From contig NZ_PTJD01000017.1 of NCBI RefSeq assembly GCF_002934625.1, positions 1 through 64,000 of the forward strand: a stretch of DNA of 64,000 bases, written 5' to 3'. Below the pieces are notes generated by a model. The model was not told where the DNA came from and did no database searches. It saw nothing but the letters and a program-made list of their open reading frames with translations. The translations under genes were made by a program, and so were the position numbers. This DNA comes from Kineococcus xinjiangensis. GTDB lineage: Bacteria > Actinomycetota > Actinomycetes > Actinomycetales > Kineococcaceae. Of this stretch, positions 35,638-44,530 are shown one piece after another (positions within the stretch are counted from its first letter, which is position 1; each line of letters begins with the position of its first letter).

Positions 35638-37176
35638 TCACCGCAGCCAGCGGCGCAGGGACTTCGCGGAGGACCTGTCCCACACCTGGGCGAACTGCTG
35701 CTCGGCGCGCTCGCCGGAGGCCTCCTCCTGCGCGTGCAGGCGGCCGAGGGCGAAGGCGGCGGCCGGGGAGTCGGTGGTGGCGGCCAGGTCGCGGATGCGC
35801 TCGCGGGTGACGACGGAGTCCTGGTGCTCCCCCAGCACCTCCTGGACCTTGGTGACGGCCTTGGCGAAGGCGGTGGCCTCGGCGCCGAAGACGGAGGCGA
35901 CGGACTCGGCGGCGTAGCGGGTCTGCTTAGCCGCCTTGCGGGCCTCGTGGAGCAGGAACTCCCGCTCCTCCTTCGAGGGGGCGGACTCGGCGCGCTCGAC
36001 GAGCTTCGCCAGCGTCGCGTAGGTCTTGGCGACCCGGCCGGGGAGGATCTCGCGGGCCTTGCGCCGGGCGCGGCCGGTGAAGGGGGGCTCGGTGACGAGG
36101 GAGTGCAGGTCGACGAGGAGCTTGCGGTAGCGCTCCCCGTCGAGGGTCGCGACGACCTGGACGTGGGCCTCGGCGTAGGCCTTGGACAGGGGCGCGTCGA
36201 TGCCCTGGCCGGCGGCGCCGAGCAGCAGGGCGGGGTCCTCGGCGGCGACGGCGCGCAGGAGGCGCTCGCGCATGACCTCGGCGTCGCGGGCGGCGCCCAG
36301 CTCGGCGGCGAGCCACTTCAGCTCGTCGCGCAGGGGCCGGGTGAGCTCGTCGGGCAGGAGCGGGCGGAACGTCCGCAGGGCGCTGCGCAGGCGGCGGGTG
36401 GCCACGCGCATCTTGTGGATGCTGTCGGGGGCGTCGAGGCGGACCTGGGGGTCCTGCACGGTGATCTGCTCGACCTGCTCGGCGAGGTGCGCCTGCACGA
36501 CCGCGCCGGCGGTGGACTTGGGCGTGAGGGGCTTGCGGCGCTCGGGCGCGGGGGCGGGGCCGAGGACGCGGGCGAGCTTGGAGCCGGAGGCGGAGCGCTG
36601 CACGCCCGCTGCGCGCAGGGCGGCGTCCACGGCCTCCAGGAGGGCGGGCTCGCCGTCGACGAGCTCGACCTCCAGCTCGCGCCAGGACTGCGCGGCACCG
36701 GTGGCGGTCCCGGCGCCCTCCAGGGGAAGGACCCGGCGGGCCTCGACGCGGTCGTCGGCGACCTCGGCGACGACGCGGGCGTCGGCGTCGAGGAGCTTCT
36801 GCTCCCGGCGGCGGGTGGTGATGGTGGCGACGGGGACGAGCGGTGCGCCGAGGGTGCGCGACCACACCATGGCCTGCAGCGCGGCGGGCACGGTCCGGGC
36901 GACGCGCCCGAGCGGCAGCCGCACCTCCTGGCGCGCGCCGTCGGCGGCGGGCAGCTTCAGGTGCCAGCCGGCGTCGGAGCCGCCCTTGCGCCGGCGCAGG
37001 GTGATGCGGTGGGCGGCGAGGGTGTGCTCGGCGGTGTCGAAGTAGGTGGCCTCGAGGCGGTGCTCGGCCACGGCGCCGTCGAAGACCTGCCCGTCGAGCA
37101 GCGAGGACAGGTCGGGCAGCTCGGCGGTGTCGTCGAGGTCGTACTTCGCTTCGAGCTCTCGGTGCAGGGACGGCAT
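35638..37176 (-). CDS. CYTH and CHAD domain protein
   Basis: A 512-residue protein. The N-terminal CYTH (triphosphate tunnel metalloenzyme) domain covers about 1-205, with ExExK as ELEAK at residues 7-11 and further acidic and basic tunnel residues (RITLRRRKGG, WHLKLP, RELEVELVDGEP). The CHAD domain (about 220-505) is a helical bundle with conserved His/Arg (DSIHKMRVATRRLRSALRTF and HEARKAAKQTRYAAE). CHAD domains bind polyphosphate and CYTH domains often hydrolyse inorganic triphosphate, so a role in polyphosphate metabolism is likely. Single gene, ATG start. Confidence 0.92.
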   Translation of the reverse strand: MPSLHRELEAKYDLDDTAELPDLSSLLDGQVFDGAVAEHRLEATYFDTAEHTLAAHRITLRRRKGGSDAGWHLKLPAADGARQEVRLPLGRVARTVPAALQAMVWSRTLGAPLVPVATITTRRREQKLLDADARVVAEVADDRVEARRVLPLEGAGTATGAAQSWRELEVELVDGEPALLEAVDAALRAAGVQRSASGSKLARVLGPAPAPERRKPLTPKSTAGAVVQAHLAEQVEQITVQDPQVRLDAPDSIHKMRVATRRLRSALRTFRPLLPDELTRPLRDELKWLAAELGAARDAEVMRERLLRAVAAEDPALLLGAAGQGIDAPLSKAYAEAHVQVVATLDGERYRKLLVDLHSLVTEPPFTGRARRKAREILPGRVAKTYATLAKLVERAESAPSKEEREFLLHEARKAAKQTRYAAESVASVFGAEATAFAKAVTKVQEVLGEHQDSVVTRERIRDLAATTDSPAAAFALGRLHAQEEASGERAEQQFAQVWDRSSAKSLRRWLR

Positions 37177-37246
37177 CCCCCATAGTTACCAGCCCGGCCG
37201 GGGCTCCACGCGCGCATCCCCGGGGGCGGAGCCGGCTCGCCACTCC

Positions 37247-37290
37247 TTGACGCGGAGCCGCACGCCCCGTGACACTGGTAAGCGCTTACC
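37247..37290 (+). promoter_or_regulatory. Promoter with LacI-type operator for the oxidoreductase operon
   Basis: TTGACG (37247-37252), 18 bp, then GACACT (37271-37276) is a possible -35/-10. The perfect 14-bp palindrome GGTAAGCGCTTACC (37277-37290) sits at the predicted transcription start. The central CG and AAGCGCTT core are typical of LacI/GalR-family operators, so a sugar-responsive repressor encoded elsewhere probably acts here. Confidence 0.75.
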
Positions 37291-37335
37291 GAGGCGTGGG
37301 CCCACCGCGCCGCCTGCAACGACGCTGGAGGCACC

Positions 37336-38427
37336 GTGACCACCGTCCCCGATCCCGCCGAGCCGCTGCGCGTCGTCGTCGTGGGAGCCGGCGCCATCGC
37401 CGAGGGCGGCCACCTGCCCGCCCTGCGCGACGCCGGTGACACCGAGGTCGTGGCGATCGTCGACGTCGACGCCGATCGCGCCCGGGGCCTGGCCGAGCGC
37501 TGGGGGGTGCCCGCCTCCGGCACCGACCTCGCCGCCGTCCTGCGCGAGCAGCGGCCCCACCTCGTCTGCGTCTGCACCCCGCCCGGCGCGCACCGCGACG
37601 CCGTCACCGCCGCGCTCGACGCCGGCGCCTGGGTCTGGTGCGAGAAGCCCCCGGCCCTCAGCCTCGCCGAGTACGACGAGATGGCCGCCCACGAGCGCGA
37701 GGGCGGCCCCTACGTCTCCTACGTCTTCCAGCAGCGCTCCGGTTCCGCCTCGCACGCGCTGCGCCGGCAGATCGCCCTCGGCGAGCTCGGCCGGCCGCTC
37801 GTGGCCGTCTGCCACACCCTCTGGTTCCGGGACGAGGAGTACTACGCCGTCCCCTGGCGCGGGCGCTGGGACACCGAGGGCGGCGGGCCCTCGATGGGCC
37901 ACGGCATCCACCAGATGGACCTCATGCTCTGGCTGCTGGGCGACTGGAGCGAGGTGAGCGCCGCCACCGGCACCCTCGACCGCGACGTGGAGACCGAGGA
38001 CGTCTCCATGGCCGTCGTCCGGTTCGAGTCCGGCGCGATGGCGTCGGTCGTCAACAGCGTCCTGTCGCCGCGGCAGGAGAGCTACCTGCGCTTCGACTTC
38101 TCCGACGCGACGGTGGAGGTCAGCCACCTCTACGGCCACGGCAACGACGACTGGACCTGGACCCCCGCCCCGCACGTCCCCGCCGGGAGGACGGCCGACT
38201 GGCGCCCCGCCGGCGACGAGCCGAGCTCCCACACCGCCGCGCTGCGCGACGTGCTGGACTCGCTGCGCAAGGGCGTGCGCCCGCCGGGCAGCGGCCACGA
38301 CGGGCGGCGCAGCCTGGAGCTCGTCGCGGGCCTGTACCAGTCCGCGGCGCAGGGCCGGCCCGTCCGGCGCGCCGAACTGGTGGCGGGCAACCCGTTCTAC
38401 GCGGCGATGCACGGGGGCCGGGCGTGA
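37336..38427 (+). CDS. Gfo/Idh/MocA-family NAD(P)-dependent oxidoreductase
   Basis: A 363-residue sugar or polyol dehydrogenase. The Rossmann domain begins VVVVGAGAIAEGGHLPAL; the catalytic lysine region is CEKPPAL (about residue 98). The C-terminal sheet domain has GGGPSMGHGIHQMDLMLWLLGDW, giving the usual catalytic His. The GTG start has GGAGG 5 nt upstream. It is first in a three-gene operon with PmoA (DUF6807) and cupin genes, all overlapping by 4 bp. The operator upstream suggests induction by a carbohydrate. The substrate is unknown. Confidence 0.92.
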   Translation: MTTVPDPAEPLRVVVVGAGAIAEGGHLPALRDAGDTEVVAIVDVDADRARGLAERWGVPASGTDLAAVLREQRPHLVCVCTPPGAHRDAVTAALDAGAWVWCEKPPALSLAEYDEMAAHEREGGPYVSYVFQQRSGSASHALRRQIALGELGRPLVAVCHTLWFRDEEYYAVPWRGRWDTEGGGPSMGHGIHQMDLMLWLLGDWSEVSAATGTLDRDVETEDVSMAVVRFESGAMASVVNSVLSPRQESYLRFDFSDATVEVSHLYGHGNDDWTWTPAPHVPAGRTADWRPAGDEPSSHTAALRDVLDSLRKGVRPPGSGHDGRRSLELVAGLYQSAAQGRPVRRAELVAGNPFYAAMHGGRA

Positions 38428-39380
38428 GCACCACCGCACCCTCCCCCGTGGACGTCGCCCTGCACCTCGACGACTCCACCCCCGGCCGCCTCGTCGTCCG
38501 GGCGGGATCGGTCGACCTGGCCACCTACGTCCACGACTGCGCCACCGACCCGGCCGTCGACCCCCTGGAGTCGCCCAAGCCGTACCTGCACCCGCTGCGC
38601 ACCCTCACCGGGGCGCCCGTCTCCGGGTTCCGGCCCCACGACCACCGCTGGCACAAGGGCGTGCAGTTCACCGCCTCGGAGGTGTCGGGGCAGAACTTCT
38701 GGGGCGGGCCCACCTACGTGCACGGTCGCGGGTACGTGCAGCTCGGCAACGTCGGCACGATGCGGCACGACGGCTTCGCCCGGACCGACGCGGGCGAGGT
38801 GGCGGTGGGCACCACCGAGAACCTCACCTGGGTCACCTCCGCGGGCGAGGAGTGGGTGTCGGAGTCCCGCGAGCTGCGCTTCGGCGGCGTGGACCCCGTG
38901 CGGGGGCTGTGGGTGCTGGACGTGGCCACGGAACTGCGCAACGTCCGCGGGCGGGACCTGGAGTTCGGCAGCCCCACGACGCTCGGGCGGCCCGCCGCCG
39001 GGTACACGGGCCTGTTCTGGCGCGGGCCGCGCGCCTGGACGGGCGGCACGGTCCTCACCGCCGACACCGGCACCGACGCCGACACCGGGACCGAGCCGAT
39101 GGGCTCCGCCTCCGCGTGGCTGGCGTACTCGGGACAGCACGACGAGGTGGACGGCGGCGGCACGCTGCTGTTCCTGGCGGGCACCTCCTCCGCGGACGTC
39201 CCCCTGCGCTGGTTCGTGCGCAGCGACCCGTTCCCCGCGGTGGCGCCGTCCTTCGCGTTCTCCGAGGAGGTGGTCCTGCCCGCGGGGGAGGTGCTGCGCC
39301 TGCGGCACCGGATCGTCGTCGGCGACCGCGCCTGGGACCGCGCCGAGACCGAGGCGGTGGCGGCGGAGCACGCGCTGTGA
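38424..39380 (+). CDS. PmoA family protein (DUF6807)
   Basis: A 318-residue predicted beta-sandwich protein. Family features: SPKPYLHPLRTLTGAPVSGFRPHDHRWHKGVQFT, read here as separate motifs PYLHPL, DHRWHKG, then FGSPTT, GYTGLFWRGPR and SDPFPAVAPSFAF. The name comes from a misleading methane-oxygenase label; family members occur in carbohydrate catabolic clusters beside Gfo/Idh dehydrogenases. The HxxWHKG-type histidines may bind a metal. The GTG overlaps the oxidoreductase stop. A Thr/Asp repeat (TADTGTDADTGTEP) lies in a loop near residue 215. Confidence 0.85.
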   Translation: MSTTAPSPVDVALHLDDSTPGRLVVRAGSVDLATYVHDCATDPAVDPLESPKPYLHPLRTLTGAPVSGFRPHDHRWHKGVQFTASEVSGQNFWGGPTYVHGRGYVQLGNVGTMRHDGFARTDAGEVAVGTTENLTWVTSAGEEWVSESRELRFGGVDPVRGLWVLDVATELRNVRGRDLEFGSPTTLGRPAAGYTGLFWRGPRAWTGGTVLTADTGTDADTGTEPMGSASAWLAYSGQHDEVDGGGTLLFLAGTSSADVPLRWFVRSDPFPAVAPSFAFSEEVVLPAGEVLRLRHRIVVGDRAWDRAETEAVAAEHAL

Positions 39381-40159
39381 CACCGAAACCGCCTGCGTGT
39401 CAACCGCTTGCGCGGGATCCCCATCTCGGGCGGTTCCCCGGGGCGGTCGGTCTGAGCGGCCTCGACGTGTACCCGTGGGAGGCGGCCGACGGCCTGCACG
39501 GCGGTTCCCCGCACCTGCACACCTGCTGCTCGGAGTGCTACGTCGTGGTCGGTGGCACCGGGGAACTGCACACCCTCACCGCCGAGGGCCCGCAGCGCGC
39601 CCCCCTGACCGCGGGGGACGTCGTGTGGTTCACCCCCGGCACGGTGCACCGGGCCGTGGACACCGGCGGGCTGCGGGTCGTCGTGGTGATGGAGAACGGC
39701 GGGCTGCCCGAGGCCGGGGACGCGGTGCTGACGTTCCCGCCGGAGCACCTGGCCGACGAGGAGAGCTACCGGCGGGCGGCGTCGATCCTCGGGCCGGACG
39801 GGCAGCCGTCGCCGGAGCGCGCCCGGGCCCGCCGCGACCTCGCCGTGGCCGGCTACACCGAGATCCTGCGGCGCACCGAGGCCGGGGACGCCTCGGCGCT
39901 GGCGGAGTTCCACGCCGCCGCGGCCCGGCTCGTCGCCCCGCGGCTGGCGGACTTCCGCAGCCGCTGGGAGGCCGGGGCCGCCGCGGCCGCGCGCCGCACG
40001 GGTGAGCTGCTCACGGCCCTGGCCGACGGGAACGCCTCCCACCTCGCCGGCGCGAGCGTGCGGCACCTGCCCCGGCCGGCGCCGACCCTGGGCATGTGCG
40101 GCACGCTCGCGGCCTACGACGGGCCGCGTCGTGCGCTGACGGAGACCGGCGGGCACTGA
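39377..40159 (+). CDS. Cupin domain protein
   Basis: A 260-residue protein. The cupin barrel (about 20-115) has the first motif in SPHLHTCCSECYVVVGGTGE (two His and Glu as likely metal ligands) and the second in WFTPGTVHRAV. The C-terminal half (about 130-250) is helical and unrecognised. Start at the GTG within the preceding TGA; a downstream start would lose little. Probably an isomerase or sugar-acid-processing enzyme of the same pathway. Confidence 0.8.
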   Translation: MTPKPPACQPLARDPHLGRFPGAVGLSGLDVYPWEAADGLHGGSPHLHTCCSECYVVVGGTGELHTLTAEGPQRAPLTAGDVVWFTPGTVHRAVDTGGLRVVVVMENGGLPEAGDAVLTFPPEHLADEESYRRAASILGPDGQPSPERARARRDLAVAGYTEILRRTEAGDASALAEFHAAAARLVAPRLADFRSRWEAGAAAAARRTGELLTALADGNASHLAGASVRHLPRPAPTLGMCGTLAAYDGPRRALTETGGH

Positions 40160-40226
40160 CGGGGAACCGACGGGCGCCGACGGGGCTGGACGAACCGCGA
40201 CGGGGCCGGACGAGCCGCGACGGGGG
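40158..40226 (+). repeat. 20-bp tandem repeat before the AroE-like gene
   Basis: Two full units of GACGGGGCTGGACGAACCGC (two differences between them) at 40179-40198 and 40199-40218, with partial GACGGGG units either side. Confidence 0.6.
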
Positions 40227-40245
40227 CGTGGGGGATGCTCGGGAG

Positions 40246-41121
40246 GTGACGACCTCGCCGACCCCCGCGACCGCAGCCCCCACCGCAGCCACGATCCGGA
40301 TGCCGTCGAAGGACACGCGGCTGTGCATCTCCCTCGCCGCGCGGCCCAGCAACCTCGGCACCAGGTTCCACAACTTCCTCTACGCCGAACTCGGCCTGGA
40401 CTTCCTCTACAAGGCGTTCACGACGAGCGACCTGACGGCGGCGGTCGCGGGGGTGCGGGCCCTGGGGATCCGCGGGTGCAGCGTCTCCATGCCCTTCAAG
40501 GAGGACTGCCTGGCGCTGGTGGACACCGTCGAGCGCTCCGCGGAGGTCATCCGCTCGGTCAACACGATCGTCAACGACGACGGCCACCTCACCGCCTCCA
40601 ACACCGACTACGTGGCCGTGGCGCAACTCCTGCGGGAGCACGGGGTTGCGCAGGACTCCGACTTCGCGGTCTGCGGCAGCGGAGGGATGGCCAAGGCCGT
40701 CGTCGCGGCCCTGCGCGACGGCGGATTCGAACGGGGAACGGTGGTGGCGCGCAACGAGGCCACGGGCCGGGAACTGGCGGAGCGGTACGGCTACGCCTGG
40801 ACCGCCTCCCTCGGAGCCGCGCGCCCGCGCCTCGTCGTCAACGCCACTCCGGTGGGGATGGCGGGCGGGGCGCACGACACAGCCGCGGCGGACGACCTGC
40901 CCGTGCCGGGCGAGGCCGTGGACGCGGCCGAGACGGTGTTCGAGGTGGTCGCGGTGCCGGCGGAGACGCCGCTGCTGCGCCGCGCCCGCGAGCGCGGCCT
41001 GCGGACCATCACGGGCGTGGAGGTGCAGGCCCTGCAGGCCGCCGCGCAGTTCGAGCGCTACACCGGGGTCCGGCCCACCACGGAGCAGGTGCGGCGGGCG
41101 TCGGAGTTCGCCCGGTCCTGA
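40246..41121 (+). CDS. Shikimate dehydrogenase-like oxidoreductase (AroE/YdiB family)
   Basis: A 291-residue protein. Substrate-domain motifs: RPSNLGTRFHNFLY in place of the usual SxS...HN, CSVSMPFKED (catalytic Lys of the NVTxPxK motif) and SNTDYVAV (Asp of NTD). NADP domain: CGSGGMAKAVVAAL, then NATPVGM and TGVEVQALQAAAQFERYTG. The typical NTDxxG glycine is replaced, so the substrate may not be shikimate; quinate or aminoshikimate-like compounds are possible. Start GTG at 40246; ATG at 40300 is a shorter option. It may extend the sugar operon, 86 nt downstream. Confidence 0.85.
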   Translation: MTTSPTPATAAPTAATIRMPSKDTRLCISLAARPSNLGTRFHNFLYAELGLDFLYKAFTTSDLTAAVAGVRALGIRGCSVSMPFKEDCLALVDTVERSAEVIRSVNTIVNDDGHLTASNTDYVAVAQLLREHGVAQDSDFAVCGSGGMAKAVVAALRDGGFERGTVVARNEATGRELAERYGYAWTASLGAARPRLVVNATPVGMAGGAHDTAAADDLPVPGEAVDAAETVFEVVAVPAETPLLRRARERGLRTITGVEVQALQAAAQFERYTGVRPTTEQVRRASEFARS

Positions 41122-41181
41122 CACCGGCCGCGGCGGCCGCGCCACCGCCCGCCCGGCGCACCGGACGGGCGGAGCCGGCCG

Positions 41182-41901
41182 TCAGACCGGGTGGTGCACG
41201 TCGATGCCCTCCAGCGGGTGGTCCCACGCCTCCAGGTCGAACGCGGACTTCCAGAACAGCAGCTCGTAGCGGGTGGCGATGGCGAACGCCCGCCGCATGG
41301 CGGCCCGCTCCTTCGGGGAGGCGTCGAGCGCGGCGGCGTCGACGAGGTCGCGGGCGGTGCGCACGGCCTCCTGGAACTCCTCCGCGTCGTAGGTGGCGAC
41401 CCAGCGGGCGTAGGGGTGGTCGCGGTTCGCGGCGAGGACGTCCTTCGCGGTGCGGGCCAGGCGGCTGCCGACCTCGGCGTAGACCCAGTAGCAGGGCAGG
41501 ATCGCCGCGGCCGCCACCGGGTACGGCTCCGTGGCCGCGGCGGCGATGAGGTAGGAGACGTAGGCCAGGCACGCCGGGGAGTGCTCCGGGGTCTCGCTCG
41601 TGGCCGGGGGCAGGCCGCCGCCGGTGAGGAGGTCCTCGTGCAGGGCGGCCTCCACGACGGTGGTGGTGCGCGCGGAGCCCGCCCAGAACGCGACCGCCTC
41701 CGTCTCGGGGGCGCGCACCGCGAGCATCGCCAGCGCCTTGCCGTACCCGGCGAGGTAGAGCGCGTCCTGCTCCAGGTACTGCCGGAACGCCTCCGGCGCG
41801 AGGCTGCCCTCGCCGAGCTGGGTGAGGAACTCCAGGTCGTCGATGGCCGCGCGCAGGTCCGCGGTGGCCTCCCAGAGCTCGTCGGTGAAACGCCCGCCCA
41901 T
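41182..41901 (-). CDS. tenA: Thiaminase II / aminopyrimidine aminohydrolase
   Basis: A 239-residue all-helical TenA protein that salvages thiamine breakdown products such as aminomethyl-pyrimidines. Active-site Cys137 in ILPCYWVYAEVG, and YLEQDALYLAGYGKALAML is the family block. The C-terminal Glu segment ATRYELLFWKSAFDLEAW is intact. It lies 56 nt downstream of thiD under the TPP riboswitch. Confidence 0.94.
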   Translation of the reverse strand: MGGRFTDELWEATADLRAAIDDLEFLTQLGEGSLAPEAFRQYLEQDALYLAGYGKALAMLAVRAPETEAVAFWAGSARTTTVVEAALHEDLLTGGGLPPATSETPEHSPACLAYVSYLIAAAATEPYPVAAAAILPCYWVYAEVGSRLARTAKDVLAANRDHPYARWVATYDAEEFQEAVRTARDLVDAAALDASPKERAAMRRAFAIATRYELLFWKSAFDLEAWDHPLEGIDVHHPV

Positions 41902-41957
41902 GTCCGCTCCTCGCGTCGTCCGCTGCTGTGGCTGCTGCTGTGGGGTGGTGCCCGCGC

Positions 41958-42779
41958 TCACGCCGGCCACCACGGGTGGAAGTGGTGCACGGGCCCGTGC
42001 CCGCCGCCGACGTGCAGGTCGCGGCCGGCGAGGAGGGCGGCGTGCAGGTAGTCGCGCGCCTCCGCCACGAGGCCGTGCCAGTCGCCGCCCGCCGGCGCTC
42101 CCCGCACCGCCGCGAGCGCGGCGATCGCCGAGGACAGCGTGCAGCCGGTGCCGTGGGTGTGCGGGGTGTCGATGCGCTCGCGCTGCAGCAGCCGGGTGCC
42201 GCCGGCGTCGACGAGCACGTCGGTGCTGGTGGTGCCGCCGAAGTGACCGCCCTTGAGCAGCACCGCCTTCGCGCCGCGCCGGTGCAGCTCCTCGGCCTGG
42301 GCGACGGCGGCCTCGGCGTGCGGGGCGGTCGGCTCCCCCAGCAGCACCGCGGCCTCGGGGGCGTTGGGGGTGACGAGGTCGGCCAGGGGCAGCAGCTCGC
42401 GCGCGATGACCTCGACAGCGTCGTCGTCGAGGAGGCGGTCCCCGCTGGTGGCGACCATGACGGGGTCCAGCACGACCGGCCCGGCCTGCGCGCGCCGCAG
42501 CACCTCCGCGACCGTGCGGGCCAGCGGCGCGCTGCCGAGCATGCCGATCTTGACGGCGCGCACGTCGAGGTCGTCGAGGAGGACGTCGAGCTGCTGCCGC
42601 AGGAACTCCGGCGGCACCGGGTGCACCCCGAAGACCCCGCGCGTGCTCTGCGCGGTGAGGGCGGTGAGGACGGCGGTGCCGTACGCGCCGAGCGCGCTGA
42701 ACGCCTTCAGGTCGGCCTGGATCCCGGCGCCGCCGCTGGGGTCGCTGCCCGCGATCGTCAGGGCGATGGAGGCGGTCAC
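41958..42779 (-). CDS. thiD: Hydroxymethylpyrimidine (phosphate) kinase
   Basis: A 273-residue ribokinase-fold enzyme phosphorylating HMP and HMP-P in thiamine synthesis. [28 protein letters not shown] is the N-terminal signature (seen in parts), [16 protein letters not shown] the middle one, and [15 protein letters not shown] holds the catalytic Asp/Gly anion hole region (here with HGTGC). Start GTG at 42779. The TPP riboswitch lies 36 nt upstream and should shut off thiD-tenA when TPP is abundant. Confidence 0.94.
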   Translation of the reverse strand: MTASIALTIAGSDPSGGAGIQADLKAFSALGAYGTAVLTALTAQSTRGVFGVHPVPPEFLRQQLDVLLDDLDVRAVKIGMLGSAPLARTVAEVLRRAQAGPVVLDPVMVATSGDRLLDDDAVEVIARELLPLADLVTPNAPEAAVLLGEPTAPHAEAAVAQAEELHRRGAKAVLLKGGHFGGTTSTDVLVDAGGTRLLQRERIDTPHTHGTGCTLSSAIAALAAVRGAPAGGDWHGLVAEARDYLHAALLAGRDLHVGGGHGPVHHFHPWWPA

Positions 42780-42814
42780 CGGGCGGTTCCGGCCGGAGCG
42801 TGCGCGAGCATCGG

Positions 42815-42904
42815 TGACATCCCTTCGTCAGCATGACCTGCTTCAGGTTCGACGGGTGTGATCTCAGCCCAGCACCGGCGGACCGGCCGGGGCACCCCGT
42901 GTCA
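42815..42904 (-). ncRNA. TPP riboswitch (THI element)
   Basis: On the minus strand the conserved THI blocks are seen in order: GGGGTGCCCCG, GGGCTGAGATCACACCC, GTCGAACCTGA, then AGCAGGTCATGCTGACGAAGGGA in parts. These are the P1-P5 landmarks CTGAGA and CGAACCTGA. It precedes thiD with a short expression platform (42780-42814), suggesting translational control; no terminator-type T-run is seen. Confidence 0.95.
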
Positions 42905-43016
42905 GGGCGCGAACGCTAGCACCACGCTCGTCGCGGGCCGGTGGAACGGTTTCAGCGGGGCCGTCGCGGGCATCCAGGGAGCAGGGCACCGCCGGTGCCG
43001 GCGAACGGAGGGCGCT

Positions 43017-43475
43017 GTGAGTCTGAACATGTCCGGGCGGACCGCCACGACGACCCCCCGGCGGACCGCCGGGCAGTGGATGTCGCTGGCCGTGGGTGCC
43101 ACCTTCCTGCTCGTGGGGGTGGCGGGGTTCTTCGTCACCGGGTTCTCCGACTGGACCCGCCACGACCCGGACCAGCAGCTCCTCGGGTTCGCCGTGAACC
43201 CGCTGCACAACGTCCTGCACGTGCTCGTCGGCGTCCTGGGCCTGGTCGCGTGGGCTCGCCGGGGCCTGGCCCGGTGGTTCGGGGTGCTGCTGTTCGTGGG
43301 CTACGGCGCGCTGATGTTCCACGGCATCGCCACCCGCGACGACCCCGCGGCGGACGTCCTCAACCTCAACCAGGCGGACGACGTGCTGCACGGCGTCACG
43401 GCGGCGCTGGGTCTGATCATCGCGCTGGTGCCGACGAAGACCCCGGTGCGCCCCTCCACCGCGCAGCTGGACTGA
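43017..43475 (+). CDS. DUF4383 family membrane protein
   Basis: A 152-residue protein with four predicted helices and the DUF4383 motif NPLHNVLHVLVGVLGLVAW, plus ADDVLHGVTAALGLI. Function unknown. The GTG at 43017 has GGAGGG 5 nt upstream; ATG at 43029 is an alternative. A paralogue is encoded at 63263-63733. Confidence 0.88.
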   Translation: MSLNMSGRTATTTPRRTAGQWMSLAVGATFLLVGVAGFFVTGFSDWTRHDPDQQLLGFAVNPLHNVLHVLVGVLGLVAWARRGLARWFGVLLFVGYGALMFHGIATRDDPAADVLNLNQADDVLHGVTAALGLIIALVPTKTPVRPSTAQLD

Positions 43476-43630
43476 GCCGGCCGGATGCCGGGCCCGGTGT
43501 GACAGCCCGCCTGGGGGCAGACCGGAACACGCCGCTCCGCGCCGGGCGACGCACCGGGGCCGTGGCCCGGCCCGCAGGCCGGCTGTCGGGCCGGGACGCC
43601 CGCCGACGGTGAGTGGTCACCGGCGGAGGC

Positions 43631-44404
43631 TCAGCGCGGCGGCACGGCCACCTGCATCGCCTGCAGGTCGGCGCCCACCCGCAGGCCCTGCTGGGTGACC
43701 GTGACGGTCCGGGGGCGCACCTCCGGCGGCAGTCCGCGCAGCTCGACCGGCACCCCGTCGAGGGGCGACTCGATGCCGAAGCGGTCCGCCACGCGGCGCA
43801 GGGCGTCCAGGTCGAGCTCCCGGCCGGGCACCGACGCCGCCGTGGGGGTGAGCACGAGGGTCGAGCCGTCCAGCTCCACGGCGAGGACGACGGAGAGGCT
43901 CTGCTCGCGGCCGAGGACGGTGAACTCGCCGGTGACCTCCACCTCGGAACCCGCCTGGGAGATGGCGACCTTCCGCCAGTCGCGCTCCACCCGTTCCTCC
44001 AGCGAGGAGTACGGCACGAGGGCGCGCGCGCTGCCGCCGGCGGCGCTGATGGCGCCGCCGCGCCCGAGCAGGACGTCGCGCTCCACCTGCACGTCCTCGA
44101 GGCGGACGCTGACGTCCCGGCCGGTGATGCCCTCCCGCTCCGCCTCGGCGGCGGTGACGGTGATGAAGTCGAACGATCCGCGGGCCGCCTGCCACAGGAA
44201 GGAGCCACCGGGGAAGACGACCTCGGGGGCGCTCGGGAGCCCGGCTTCGCGCTGCACCTCGGCGGCCACCGCCTCGGCAGCGCGGGTGCGGGCGATCCGG
44301 TCCGCGACCACCGCCCCGACCACGAGGACTGCGAGCAGCACGAGCCCGACGGTCCACCCGATGCGCCCTCGACGTCCCACGCGATCTCCCTCCGACGGCC
44401 CCAT
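43631..44404 (-). CDS. DUF2993 family protein (LmeA-like)
   Basis: A 257-residue protein. One N-terminal membrane anchor (WTVGLVLLAVLVVGAVVA) precedes an external domain with SFLWQAARGSFDFITVTA and the C-terminal VTVTQQGLRVGADLQAM, typical of actinobacterial DUF2993 proteins. LmeA, a mycobacterial member, affects mannan length of cell-envelope lipoglycans; the role here is unproven. ATG at 44404. It is divergent from the His-rich operon and convergent with the DUF4383 gene; the 155-nt gap between the latter shows only weak hairpins (for example 43600-43625). Confidence 0.85.
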   Translation of the reverse strand: MGPSEGDRVGRRGRIGWTVGLVLLAVLVVGAVVADRIARTRAAEAVAAEVQREAGLPSAPEVVFPGGSFLWQAARGSFDFITVTAAEAEREGITGRDVSVRLEDVQVERDVLLGRGGAISAAGGSARALVPYSSLEERVERDWRKVAISQAGSEVEVTGEFTVLGREQSLSVVLAVELDGSTLVLTPTAASVPGRELDLDALRRVADRFGIESPLDGVPVELRGLPPEVRPRTVTVTQQGLRVGADLQAMQVAVPPR

Positions 44405-44530
44405 GCTCGCCCAGGAACCCCGGGAGCGCCCCCGGGCGCCTGCGCAGCACGGCCCGGCGCTTCGTTCGCCCGGGGCGCAAGCATCACCACCCGTTCGGAC
44501 CTGCCTACGCTGGGTGTCCATCTCCGGGGG

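Noticed and set aside
41122-41181. Possible hairpin between the AroE-like gene and tenA
   Set aside because: Several short GC complementarities exist but no clear dominant stem; not called as a terminator.
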